Source of the DNA: Isoetes taiwanensis
Taxonomy: Eukaryota > Streptophyta > Lycopodiopsida > Isoetales > Isoetaceae
Length of the DNA stretch: 64,000 bases
NCBI GenBank assembly: GCA_021234155.1
Contig: JAJEKV010000218.1
Location: 496,001-560,000 of the forward strand
Direction: 5' to 3'
Positions 1 through 10,373 of the stretch are shown piece after piece (the first letter of the stretch is position 1; every line of letters begins with the position of its first letter). The position numbers were made by a program, and so were the translations under genes. The notes under the pieces were generated by a model that saw nothing but the letters and a program-made list of their open reading frames with translations, was not told where the DNA came from and made no database searches.

Positions 1-1700
1 TGCACCCCCTGCTCCTGATTGGCCAGCCATTCTTCCTTCTGTTGTTGTGGTTATACCGCTTCGCCGAATTCCTTTCCCGCCGCTCGCTCTCTTCTGTGTG
101 TTCCTGTATCCTAATTCTCTTCCGCGGGCTTACTATATCGTGTTTCCTTATGTATCCGTTTGGGCTTTTCCCCCCATATCCTTTCAGTTTTGAATTTCAA
201 ATTTCAAATTATCCCATCCAAGATACGCCTATTGAATGTTTGTGTCCGCTCTTTACTCTCGGCGTTTGTTGGCTGGCCCCCAGATCTGTATTCAATTCCC
301 TGGGTTCCGTGATTTCTGATATCATATGAGCTATCTTGTTTTCGTTTGTTCCTTTTGGCAGTGGGTTTTCTGTGACTTTGGTGCACCAGCCGGAGGATTG
401 GATCCTCACTGTCCTGGTGTACGGTCGGGGAGTTGCCTCCCACTATCCCGTACTTGGCAACCTCTGTCTTTCCACTTCCATTTTCGTTTCCATTTTAAGG
501 GCTGGGTAAGTTGGTGTCTGTTGCTTAGTAGTCGGCACCAGCCGGCGGGCTAATTTCCCACGCTGTCCTGGTGTATGGCGGAGACATCCGTCTCTCTGTC
601 CCATACCTTAGCCTTCCACACTTTGCACCATCTACTCCTAGACCCCTTATATATCTGATGTCTGTTCGTCCATCCTTTGTTGTTGTTGCATCTCCTGGAT
701 TAAGGGAGGTTGGCGTACCCTCCCAGCTTTCGTACATGTCGCTACGTCGTGTATAATACATTTACCCGCTTTGCCGTATTATTTTCTTTTTTATGTTTTG
801 CCCCTATGTGGGTCCCTACCCGTGGGCCTGTTGCCCCATTATATATACGCCCTTCCTTACTTTCGGTTGTATTTCTGCCATCCTGCTATGTGTATCTTCT
901 CAAGATCCTATACCTGTATTTACTCGTGTACGGGTGTCAGGTACTAGGTCTTAAGTATATCCCATTTTTGTCCCCTACCACCGTCGTTGCATAGAAATGT
1001 TACCATATGTCTAATTCTGACATCTCGTTGGTCGTCCAATTTGTGCCTGTTACTGGAATGAAGTCGTAAGCTGAATAACTGCCTAGTTTGCTGTCAAGCC
1101 CGCCAGTCCTATATTTGATGATGTTGACATGCGTAGCTGACCTCTAGGTATCCTATCCTATATCCCCATGTGTCACCCGTCATGGTTTCATATAGTCACC
1201 CCGAGAAGTATCATCTGGTTATATTATATTGGGCTACAGAATATATATAAGGGGTATGTCGTTTTCATTTCAGAGAGTTAATGAACGTTACCAAGGCAGC
1301 ACTACTATGCAAACATTCGAAGCCATACTTACTGCATAATTCTACATTCTATTCACAAAAAAGTTGTTTCTCTCATTTATATTTCCTGGCTACATTTACA
1401 TTCGCCTTTCCTGGCTTTTACAACCATTCCTATCCAAAATCCAAAATCGAGAATCGATTTTTATCACACCAGAATTGTATCCCTTCTGATCGAGATTATC
1501 TGCACTGAGCTTGCTTACAGTCAAAAGCTGGAACATATTATATATCCTTGGCGGCCTCTCGAATGCTATTGTCGTTGCTGGCTCTAAATAATCTGATCAT
1601 AGAGTTATCTTAAACGGAAAACAGGACAGAACAGAACAGAATAGATTAAAACAAAAACAAAAAGAAAAAGATAGGACCGAAAAGCCCTGGCATGCATCTC
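1..1700. other. Unassigned region with two hairpin copies
   Basis: No gene is recognisable. The plus strand is pyrimidine-rich. Two related segments, 384-419 and 536-573, both begin CACCAGCCGG and end TCCTGGTG. Each can therefore fold on a 6-bp CACCAG/CTGGTG stem. Short open frames here have no recognisable motifs and are probably chance. Confidence 0.4.
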
Positions 1701-1716
1701 TTTTTTCTTGGAAAGA

Positions 1717-2265
1717 CTAATTTTTTGGTTTCTTTTCAGAGGACGGTTCCCCGATCTTCTTAACCTTTTCCAGATTTCTCCCTATATACGCCCGGCACAG
1801 AAAATCAACGGGGTTCTTTTCACAGCAGTAGATACAGACCTTCCCGAAATCACATACCAAAAGATTGTGTTGGAAATTCGAGGACCTCTGTATAGCAGCA
1901 TGGACCTGTAATCTGTTGAAGCACTGCATGGTTCGATCCAGGTCTTGGCGTCTCACTGTGTCGTTCTTGTCGCCCAATACTCCGAGAACTTCCAACAATC
2001 CTAGGGTATAACCACTATCTCGCATGGACTGTGCATGATGTATTCGGTCACAGTATAGGCAATGAACGCGGCCGCAACTGATGCACGATGGCAGACCTCT
2101 GCATAAGCACCTACAACTATCAAAGCAGATGCACCAGGGATTAAGCTCTTCAAGATCCGGGTTGAATGGCACCGTGAGGTTGCCTGGAGTACCAGAGCTG
2201 GGGCGCTTCTTGCCGACCTTTTCCTCCCCACATAAATCCACCAGAACTTTCTTACCCTTGTCCAT
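1717..2265 (-). CDS. Cysteine-rich protein of unknown family (182 aa)
   Basis: I do not recognise this ORF. It opens with a lysine-rich stretch (MDKGKKVLVDLCGEEKVGKK) and ends in another (EPSSEKKPKN). Between them is a dense cysteine/histidine cluster at about residues 44-75: CICFDSCRCLC, then CISCGRVHCLYC and HH. This looks like a small metal-binding module. A second pair, CIYCC, lies near residue 145. An overlapping frame on the same strand (2001-2558) is also open for 185 codons, so either may be chance. Small cysteine-rich proteins of this type occur in plant RNA viruses and in retroelements, so a fossil insertion is one reading. The frame looks whole. No intron or neighbour helps. Confidence 0.3.
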   Translation of the reverse strand: MDKGKKVLVDLCGEEKVGKKRPSSGTPGNLTVPFNPDLEELNPWCICFDSCRCLCRGLPSCISCGRVHCLYCDRIHHAQSMRDSGYTLGLLEVLGVLGDKNDTVRRQDLDRTMQCFNRLQVHAAIQRSSNFQHNLLVCDFGKVCIYCCEKNPVDFLCRAYIGRNLEKVKKIGEPSSEKKPKN

Positions 2266-2559
2266 TCTTTGCTTCGGAGCTGGGCCGGAGGTTGAGACTT
2301 GATGGCGCTTCCCCTGTTAGGCCTAATTTCCCGAACTTCAAACACTGAGGCGCTCGAGCAGCCGGATGTTCTTGAATTACAGACGACGATCTTCACACTC
2401 ATTCTTTCCTTCGCTACCACTGTTATATAGATTTTAGGGTAATTAGGGTTTACGAAATCTGTCAGCTTTCCCGCCTTCTTAATTCCGGCCGTCCACCTTA
2501 AACGCCAGTCTTGTCCTATCCTATCACAAGAGTTTTCGTCTGCTAATCCCCGCCACATA

Positions 2560-4370
2560 TCCCCAACCCGTAACCTGACATGTGTACCTTCTCATATTTC
2601 CTCTGTATTTTCATTATTATGGCTACCGTAGTTGTCATGATTATTATTATCCGTCATGTCCAATTATATGCGCTAATTCCCGACGTTTTATATTTTATAT
2701 ATTTTTACATATTTTTACTATTATCCGCACGTTTTGTATCCCGTCCCCGCCACGTGTCCCATCCTTTGTCGCTACCCTGTCGACTGGTGTTCTCTCCCCA
2801 CTATTCCACGTTCCATCCCCTTTTATTTTCCAAATTGCACAGGTTTTCAAGATTATTTTATTTTATTTTGTTTTATTTTTACTTTATGTTATTTTATTAT
2901 ATTTTATTCATACGGCTATTTCTCAACGGCTCTGAGATTTTGAATCGACCATCGCCGGAATCTTGAGCTCCCTCTTCTCCGTCTTCCCCTCTGTGAGTCT
3001 TCATCTTCCTATTATGCTCCAATTATGCCGGTTCGAGCTATCAGTTTCCGCACACTATGTATCTTATCTTTTACTTTTCTACCACATCCATTTGTCATTA
3101 TCTAGCACTTGGATGTCGTGGTCCGGCACAGATAGCTGGCTGTTCTTTCTCTATTACCTAAATTATTTCTAAGATAGATGGCATACTCTAATCTAATCCT
3201 TTATAGAAGAGTAATACTAATGCATTAGGAACCATGGGAGTCCGGGGAAATTGCACTTATCTGGTCATCGCCATACTTTCTCGCCTCCCGTCGCCTCCCG
3301 TCGCCTCCCCGTCAGAACCCCGTTAATGACTGGCATATCTTAGCATTGTCAGGCCTTAGCTACAAACATGTTATACATGGAATGGTGCAGGTTTTCCAAA
3401 TGAAGTGTTTGTGCAATTGGTGAATTGGCATATGTGGAGGAGGTGATCATTGTTTCCAGGCTTTTGGGGTGACTTTATAGATGTTTAAAATTTTTAAATT
3501 CTATTAAGACCTCAGGTCGTTTAGGTGGACGATGTTGCAAACATCTATCAACATTCGTAGTACATGTTAAAGATGGTTTATAGCGTTGGGTGACGATTTT
3601 ATATTGTGATTACTTAATACATTTGGTTTGTGCCTTTGTGGTCTAGCTGGTTGTGTTTATGGTTTATAGGTAGTAGTAAGTTTGTTTATGGGTTGTTGAA
3701 CATATAGCTGGTTGTGTTGATGGTTTATAGCTAATAGTAAGTTTGTTTATGGGTTGGTCAACGTATAGATGATTGTGTGTTTATGGTTTATCTTAACATA
3801 TATAATTATTGGAGGGCGATTCTTTTGGCATATTACTTCAAGATTCTTTTCTATGATCACGACACGTTAGCTTTTTTCATGCGCAACACTTCTATTGTAT
3901 TTTTTTTTGACACATTGCATTGGGCGAAACAGAGTATTCTGTTTCGACTAAGCATGCAAGAACCTCAAAATCTCCAAAGGCGGAGGGAAAAAATGGATCG
4001 ATGGAGCCGGCAGGGCTTCAGCAGCAACGGCAGGCAGGCAGGACAAGATTTGAAACAAAAATCTACCTCCATATTGCGATGGAAGAAAGTCTGGAAAATG
4101 GAGAAATAAAAGAAGCTACTTAATTCTCAAGTGACGGAGATGGGGAAAAAATGCTGCAGCGGCGAGCTACAGAGCTGGAAATATGTAGAGGAAAAATATT
4201 GGAATTGGCTATGGTGGTTTAATGGGTAAGGATAGAATTGGTTAAGCTTTCTAGCGATGGACAAAACCGTGGAAAAGAGAGAAATTGAAAAAAAAAACCC
4301 AGTTTTTCGTTGTTAACAGGACCAAATATGTTGCAACGGCAAGCTGCAAAGTTGGAAAATTTGTAGTGGA
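2560..4370. other. Gene-poor AT-rich stretch with a short tandem duplication
   Basis: No coding region is supported. An approximately 73-bp degenerate direct repeat (TAGCTGGTTGTGTTTATGG-type unit) occurs two to three times at about 3643-3792. A short run of GTCGCCTCCC-type repeats lies near 3285-3312. Confidence 0.4.
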
Positions 4371-4399
4371 ACTAGGGGATTGAAAGGGACCCTCGGGCT

Positions 4400-4982
4400 T
4401 AAAAGCTGGATTTGGGCGGCGCTCGAGGGATGCCGTGGTGCCAGCCAAGGAAGAAGAAGGGCTTCTTCAAGCTCTGGCTATGGCTGCAACGGCCCACCCG
4501 ATGTCCTCTATTCCTACCACAAAACCGAGCCGAAGAACAAATTTCGCCACATATGTAAGTCCTCAATTCACTGTATTGCATCTCATTTCATAATTTTCTC
4601 TGTTTGAAATGCTAATTGGGTTATTGGGTATATGGCAGGTGCGAAATCAGAGATTAAGAAGAGGCATTTTGCCTTGACGGAGGAGATTCTGAAGGCAAAT
4701 CCGTCGCTCTGCACTGCTGGAGAGAGATTGTTGGATGTAAGGCAAGATTTTGCATTTGTAGAGGTGCCCAGGCTTGCAAGAGAGGCGGCCTTAAAAGCCA
4801 TAGCTGAATGGGGGCAGTCTAAAGATAAAATTACACATGTAATCTGCTCTGCAATGAGCAGATTGAAGGCACCAGGAATAGAACTAACTCTGATTAAGTT
4901 GTTAGGATTATCTTTGGAGACAAACAGGGTGACGATGTACCATCAAGATAACAAATCTAGAAATATCTGCGTGCAAACCTAA
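4400..4982 (+). pseudogene. Chalcone synthase-family (type III polyketide synthase) gene fragment
   Basis: Type III polyketide synthases condense malonyl-CoA units onto a CoA starter in the cytosol. The fragment keeps the family's exon junction. Exon 1 reads PDVLYSYHKTEPKNKFRHI and ends inside a cysteine codon at about 4555; an intron follows to about 4638. Exon 2 then reads KSEIKKRHFALTEEILKANP, followed by VEVPRLAREAALKAIAEWGQ and KLLGL. This phase-1 intron in a Cys codon matches the conserved chalcone synthase intron. Only about 130 residues of a roughly 390-residue enzyme remain. Where the catalytic cysteine is expected (YQQGCFAGG in the family) the text reads YHQDNKSRN and then stops. 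The active site is therefore gone, and this is a relic. Confidence 0.75.
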
Positions 4983-5171
4983 TGGGGAACTTGTGGCATA
5001 TTCTGAGTATATGCTAGAATATACTCAGAATATGTTGATGACTGCTCCAAACCGATTGTATCCTGTAAACTGGCGGTCATTTGCGTTCTAAATCGAGGAT
5101 GGTGTAACCAATTAACTGGCATGGCAGATCGATGGTTTTAAGTACGCCTGATTTGGGTTGGCCTCCCGTGG

Positions 5172-5640
5172 AATCCCTTCCAAATTTCCATGGAAACCCT
5201 TCTGGTTTTCCATGGAAACCCTTTCTATTTTCCATGGAAACCCTTTCTATTTTTCATGGAAACCCTTCTGGCTTTCATTAAAACCAGGAAGGGTTTCCAT
5301 GGAAACCCTTCCTAATTTCCATGGAAACCCTTCCGAATTTCGATGTTTGGAAAACAGGAAGGTTTCCATGGAAAACCGGAAGGGTTTCCATGGAAAATGG
5401 GAAGGGTTTCAACTTTTTTTTTTTTAATAATATTTTTAATTTTGACACGTGACGGCCTTTATGGACCACGCCTTTCTAGACGGACGCCACCCATTAATGG
5501 GGCACACTCATAAATATGCACGCCACCCAAGAAGTCAAAATGCATTTCAAGTGGAAATCCTTCCTATTTTCCATGGCATTGGAAAATAGGAAGGGTTTCC
5601 ACAAATGGGGGAAAATAGGAAGGGTTTCCACACCCGACCA
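5172..5640. repeat. Fold-back cluster of TTTCCATGGAAA palindromes
   Basis: About seven exact copies and one variant of the 12-bp palindrome TTTCCATGGAAA occur between 5187 and 5396. They are followed by CCCTTCC on the left and preceded by GGAAGGG on the right, so the first half reads as the reverse complement of the second. Further GGAAGGGTTTCCA copies lie at 5544-5622. The array can form large hairpins. No protein or recognisable transposon terminus is attached. Confidence 0.75.
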
Positions 5641-6225
5641 AAAAATTTCTAAGGGTTTATGCTCTTCTTGCGCTTGCTCTCCGCCATTGCATGGTCCCTA
5701 ATTGCATGCGCACAAGCTTGAACCTTTGTGTGCGTATCATATGGATGGGCAAGTATATTCCATTGATATTTTTTGAACAACATTTACCATTTATAGTTAT
5801 GGCAATTCAATGGCACTGTCACAATGCTCCAAAACAAGCATTTGTTATTTTTAGTTTTGGAAATTTAATTTTACTCGAGTCTTTTCGCAATCCCTTATAA
5901 TTCAACGTCCATAGTCAATACCACGATGGAGGGATCACCAATGTTGACTAATATCTTATACTCTACACACAATGGCGTAGAGCATGATGTCTTAAATAAT
6001 ACAGTGATAAACATTTTTGTTTGATGATGTTTATGAGATTCCACTTTGTTTGATGATGTTTATGAGATGTTTGATGATGTTTATGAGCTCCTACATTTAA
6101 TGATTTCTCCAACTTCATAATTACTAAACTATGTTGGACCACTAAGACATCAACATATGAAGCTAAAGCATACATTGTTGTTTGCTCTCATGTTTGCTTC
6201 TTCTTTGCTATCATTACAACTAAAT
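5641..6225. other. Non-coding stretch with a short tandem repeat
   Basis: No gene is supported. A 20- to 28-bp unit containing TTTGATGATGTTTATGAG is repeated three times at about 6020-6088. Confidence 0.35.
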
Positions 6226-6229
6226 GATA

Positions 6230-6701
6230 AAGACTGAAGAGCTCAAATAGCAATACTAATTGCAATACGATGCTTCTTAGCTGTAGAACAATTCCTCGGA
6301 TGAATTCCTAAAGCCTTGGCAGCTAATCTTTTGCTACCATGCCTGACCTTCCCAAGTGCCATGACTAATGCTGCTCTTATTGCTACTAATTTGTCATTGG
6401 ACTCCAATCCTTTCACATGCTATATGGTTTCTTGGATGCTATCTACAATTTCACTATGAACAATTTTTTCCTTATCAGACACTGCAACCTGCATAACTTT
6501 GTCATTCTCCACTAGATGCCATATTTCTTTCTTCTGATCTGTAGACATTGAGCTTGTCAAATTCAAAAAAGTTTTTGTGATTACGGAGGCTGCATGCTGC
6601 AATTGCTTTTTTGAGTGCTTGATACTCCAATCAAAATTTCCATTTGCCAGTTGTTGCCTCAGCTTGTTGCTTGCTCTTTGTCGTGCTTTTGCAAACGCCA
6701 T
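6230..6701 (-). pseudogene. N-terminal exon fragment of a DDE-type transposase-like gene
   Basis: The minus-strand frame starts MAFAKARQRASNKLRQQLAN at 6701. It is open for 93 codons and then, after one stop, continues in frame through HVKGLESNDKLVAIRAALVM and RLAAKALGIHPRN to about 6240. The second half resembles the first exon of the DDE-like gene at 27596-28087 (AKNAILSMVV..., KAKAKLLGINKSN): hydrophobic residues, a Lys-rich spacer, then A-K-x-LGI-x(3)-N. I infer a detached first exon of the same family. The similarity is modest and was judged by eye. Confidence 0.45.
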
Positions 6702-6974
6702 TTCTGCCTCTTGTCTTCGTCATTAGTCATCAGATCGCAAGAAGCTTGAACAAAAAATGGATGGAAAGAAAGAAACAAGATCTCTCTCCCTCGGGAAAGG
6801 GGGAATCAACCATCCCTCCGATATTCTCGCGAATTTTGAATTTCCCACTTCCCATAATACTAAAAGAAAGTGCTAATTTGGGTGGACAAATGGACAATAA
6901 AAATGAGACACCGTAACTTGCGAGAACCCACCTGTGCTCCTGCACATTCCATCTAGCTAGCTACTGAGCTCTCA

Positions 6975-7530
6975 CTTCCAATCAGCAGGCCTTTAGGCGC
7001 TGAGGCCCCATTGCCACGGTGTAAGCAAGATTAGGGAGGCGAGTATCGTCCATACTGACCATCTTTTGGAAGTAGATGATGTGTCTGCCAAGGGCGCCCC
7101 TCTGAAGAGGCAAGAAGCCTGTCTCATGCAACAGTATCTGGTATGGAACTGTGGACTTTACATTTGTAAGTGGATACCATTTCAATAGTTTGGCCACGAT
7201 AAGTGAGAATTGGAGCCCTTGGTTGGTGTGCGGATTGGCGGACGATATGAGGACCACCTTGATCTTGGCCAAGTTGACGCGCATGTCAGTCGCCTAGCGT
7301 AATGTGTTCAGGGCATCGAGATGGTGTTGTATGCCCGATTGAGTGTGAGGCAGGAGCACATCATCAACATAGATCAGTTGTCTCATTATCTGGTGTAGAA
7401 GTTGAGTTCCATCAATTGCCCCCCACTGTCAGCAAGCCATCTCTCCAACTGATCCACATACATGCCAAATAGTGTGTGAGAGAGAGGGCATTCCTAGCAG
7501 ACCCCGATACTGCTTTCGAAGGATGGATTG
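6975..7530 (-). mobile_element. LINE fragment (reverse transcriptase C-terminal part)
   Basis: Minus-strand translations match the LINE at 13684-15395. They include CPLSHTLFGMYVDQLERWL near 7490-7410 (compare CPLSPTLFGLYIDQLEHWL), VNLAKIKVVLISSANPH at 7280-7230 (compare VNLAKTKVVLISSSRHP), STVPYQILLHETGFLPLQRG, and LPNLAYTVAMGP. The piece lacks the catalytic YADD region and both ends. It is a dead, truncated copy of the same LINE family in the opposite orientation. Confidence 0.75.
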
Positions 7531-9640
7531 TAAAAAATTGAACTATATGGATATCAATGCTAATTCTTAATATTGAGTCCTTAAATATCCTAATGAAGGG
7601 CCAGTGAGCAGAATCATTACTCTTATGCAAAGAAAATGTATTTAGACGATGAACATTGATTTTTTGTGATCATGTTCTGAAGATGAAGCTTCATTACACA
7701 AATTCAAAGTTGCACTCATTTCCCTCATGCTCCCATAAACATTTGTCAAGCATGGAGAACACTAATTTTCATATGATATAAGCTAAAATCATCTCCCTTC
7801 TCTTATTTTTATTCCTCCAAATTTTAAATAACGTGTTTACAACATGGCTACCTACTGTAATCGTATTTATGTTGGCAACGCCAGCATCCATTACTAATTT
7901 TGGTGAAATTTGAAGTGTTGGAAAGGTCTTATGATGAGCTTCCTTATTAGATCATATCTGATCAGATTTGCTATTTTTTAGATCCCTCAAAAAGTACACT
8001 ATTAGCTAATTCCTAGTGGTTCTTGCACATGGTTCTATCTCTTCACGTTCTCTATTTTTTATTGGGTTTATTTCTTAAACTTTGAGGTTTCGAAGTAGCA
8101 TTGAGGTGGTATTGCTTCCTTACTTGAATCAAGCCTTTATTTGAAGCTTGTTATAGTTGGATCCGATTTAGATGGTGGTAGCTATAAATAATATTGGGGT
8201 AGTATTGCTTCTTTACTTGTATCAGATCTTCCTTTGGTATTAGAGATGGGAAGATAAGTCCAAGAAACAAGCAATGCTCAAAAGGAAAAAAAAGCAGGAT
8301 GCATTAAGGATTCTCAAGCTCAACGTACAATACCAAATATGTGAATAATGTGGTATTTCAAGATGGGAACCCAATAAATGAATATGGTTTTGTGATGACA
8401 TAGGAAGGGCAAGAGCAAATTGAATCACATCTCACAGAATGCAGAGAAATGTAAAGTGCCACCTTTCGCACATGATGATATCCAAACTCTTGCAAAGTTT
8501 GAGATTAGAAAATGAGAAATTGGACCTCAATTTTTTTCGATTTCATTGGGTGACATAGAAAAGGTTGCATTTCCAATGCTATCAATCTCAGCCCAGGTAA
8601 AATTACAGGGTATAATAGATATTGTATTTCTATCAGAATAAGCCTGAGTATTAGATGCTGGCTTGAATTGCTAGCTATATTCTACTCTACTGCCCTTACT
8701 AATTGTAGACTCAATCGGATGCAAGATCCTTGCAACCAACATGGATCGCTAGTGTGACGCTCCCAGAATCTATATGATGCTCCCATCGTACAAATACGGG
8801 AATTCCCCTCCCATGGCGACTACATCACCATGGAAAGGCCCTCCGTCATACTCGGACCACTTGGGATGGCCAAGTGTCCCGGCGAGGAACACGGAGGTGT
8901 CATTTGTCCCACGTCCCCTATGGGAAATCCTATACAGCGGAAGCATGCATACATGTTAGCATACAACGATCATGCAAAAATAATATACCACCATGAAGGG
9001 TGGCCCATCCATCATCATCAATGGAAGACAATACAACTATGATAATATAAGCTAAACACCATGACAGGGCGCTACCCGAGGCTCAGACTTCAAGAAGTCA
9101 ACTGATGACCAGGCCTCAAGATAACAGCAGACGGAAGTATACATGGTGTTGGCTGGCATAAGACAATGGCTAGGGTAGTCCACTCCATGCCCCTCCTGTG
9201 CACATTTTGTAGATAGCTCCCCCCACCCCCACCCCCAACACAAAAAAAAAAAAAAAAAAAAAAAAAAACAAACCGAGTCAATGTTGTAATCCCTACAACC
9301 ATACATGTGGCAATACACACATAATGAGATAATTAAAAGAACACAACCATTCAAACCCAGGAAATGATTAAAATTGCCATAGTGCACGTGCCAAACATCC
9401 TCAAATAGCAAAATATAGAGGCGGTGGAGGAATCGAACCTCTCGACACCCCACACACCACAAAATAAAAATCGAAAAGCATGCAGAGTTACAATACAAAA
9501 TACTTCTGATAGATGAAAACATGTAAAGATACAATGTGAAACCGATAAAAAGGTCATTAAGCTCTTGAAATCTTCAAGCGTATAAGCAGAAGCATAAATG
9601 ATTTTGTGAAGCAACTCTAAGCCTAAACATCATTTACACG
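7531..9640. other. Unassigned stretch with a poly-A run
   Basis: No gene is recognised. A homopolymer of about 27 A lies at 9242-9268, preceded by a C-rich CCCCCACCCCCACCCCC run at 9220-9236. On the minus strand GGTTCGATTCC near 9430-9440 resembles a pol III B box. No A box or cloverleaf was found, so no tRNA or SINE is called. Confidence 0.35.
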
Positions 9641-9677
9641 TTCTAAACTTATGCCCAGCAACATTGGGCATTACTAG
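9640..9677 (+). mobile_element. Helitron 3' terminus (plus strand)
   Basis: The sequence ACTTATGCCCAGCAACATTG continues to GGGC and then ATTA-CTAG, followed by T. This is the Helitron 3' end pattern: a short hairpin (here GCCCA/TGGGC, partly decayed) a few bases before CTAG, with the host T after it. The terminus is shared with the ends at 9824, 43544, 54847 and 56704. The matching 5' end upstream was not found, so the element length is unknown. Confidence 0.6.
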
Positions 9678-10198
9678 TAACATTTAAGAGAACTATTGGC
9701 ATTAAAAACCACCCTAGTTTACAAGCTTGATACAAGAGACAGATATCTGAGATTGAAGCAGCCTCAAAACCCTAGCCTCAGTGAGTTGTACCATCACCAA
9801 ATCAGCCAAGTCTTTATCTAATACTAGTAATGGTGCCCAGCGTTGCTGGGCATAATTTGGAAGCCTTTAAAAGTTTCAGCCGCAATGAGAAAATCGTGCA
9901 GTATTAATTTAACATTTGTACTCTTTTCTCGTAATTTTTGTACAAAGGATAAAAAATGAACGAATGCCAAGAATATGTTGTTAGATTCGTACATTTAGGT
10001 GTTGGCAAAATATAGCTTGAAATGCCTTCTATTGTAGGAGGGTGATGTCTCATTCATTCGAATTCACATCGATTTTTTGTAGGTGCCTGTAAAGCAAAAG
10101 CATGATGCTAATTGATACATTTTTCTGGATGCCTGTAAAACAAAAGCATGATGTTAATTGATATATTTTTTTGAATGCAACCGAAAATATGTCTTATC

Positions 10199-10373
10199 CT
10201 AGGGTTGATAACGATGCCAAGATCTTTCGGTACCTAAGTTGTGTTCATTATTGTCCTCTATCTTAGTCCTAGGGTTGATAACTTCATTATTGTCCTCCAT
10301 CTTCATCCTAGGGTTGATAACGATGCCAAGATCTTTCGGTACCTAAGTTGTGTTCATTATTGTCCTCTATCTT
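10199..10373. repeat. Direct duplication inside the Helitron
   Basis: A 66-bp segment beginning CCTAGGGTTGATAACGATGC occurs at about 10199-10264 and again at 10308-10373, with a partial third copy between them. A smaller pair around GCATGATG(C/T)TAATTGAT lies at 10099-10165. These appear to be internal rearrangements of the Helitron. Confidence 0.7.

Noticed and set aside
1216-1260. Possible 5' end of the Helitron ending at 9677 (TCTGGTTATATTATATTGG)
   Set aside because: It differs from the 14-base invariant start of the three complete elements, and an 8.5-kb span would include unrelated gene relics; similarity judged coincidental.
8700-9060. LTR-like region with phrases such as GTGTGACGCTCCCAGAATC
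   Set aside because: No second copy, TG...CA ends, primer-binding site or polypurine tract could be found in the window.
9400-9450. tRNA or SINE suggested by GGTTCGATTCC on the minus strand
   Set aside because: Only the B-box-like T-arm is present; no A box, anticodon arm or acceptor pairing could be drawn.
9052-9534. 160-codon minus-strand frame with a Phe/Gly/Trp-rich stretch
   Set aside because: It spans the poly-A and poly-C runs at 9220-9268, which create the open frame; no recognisable motif.
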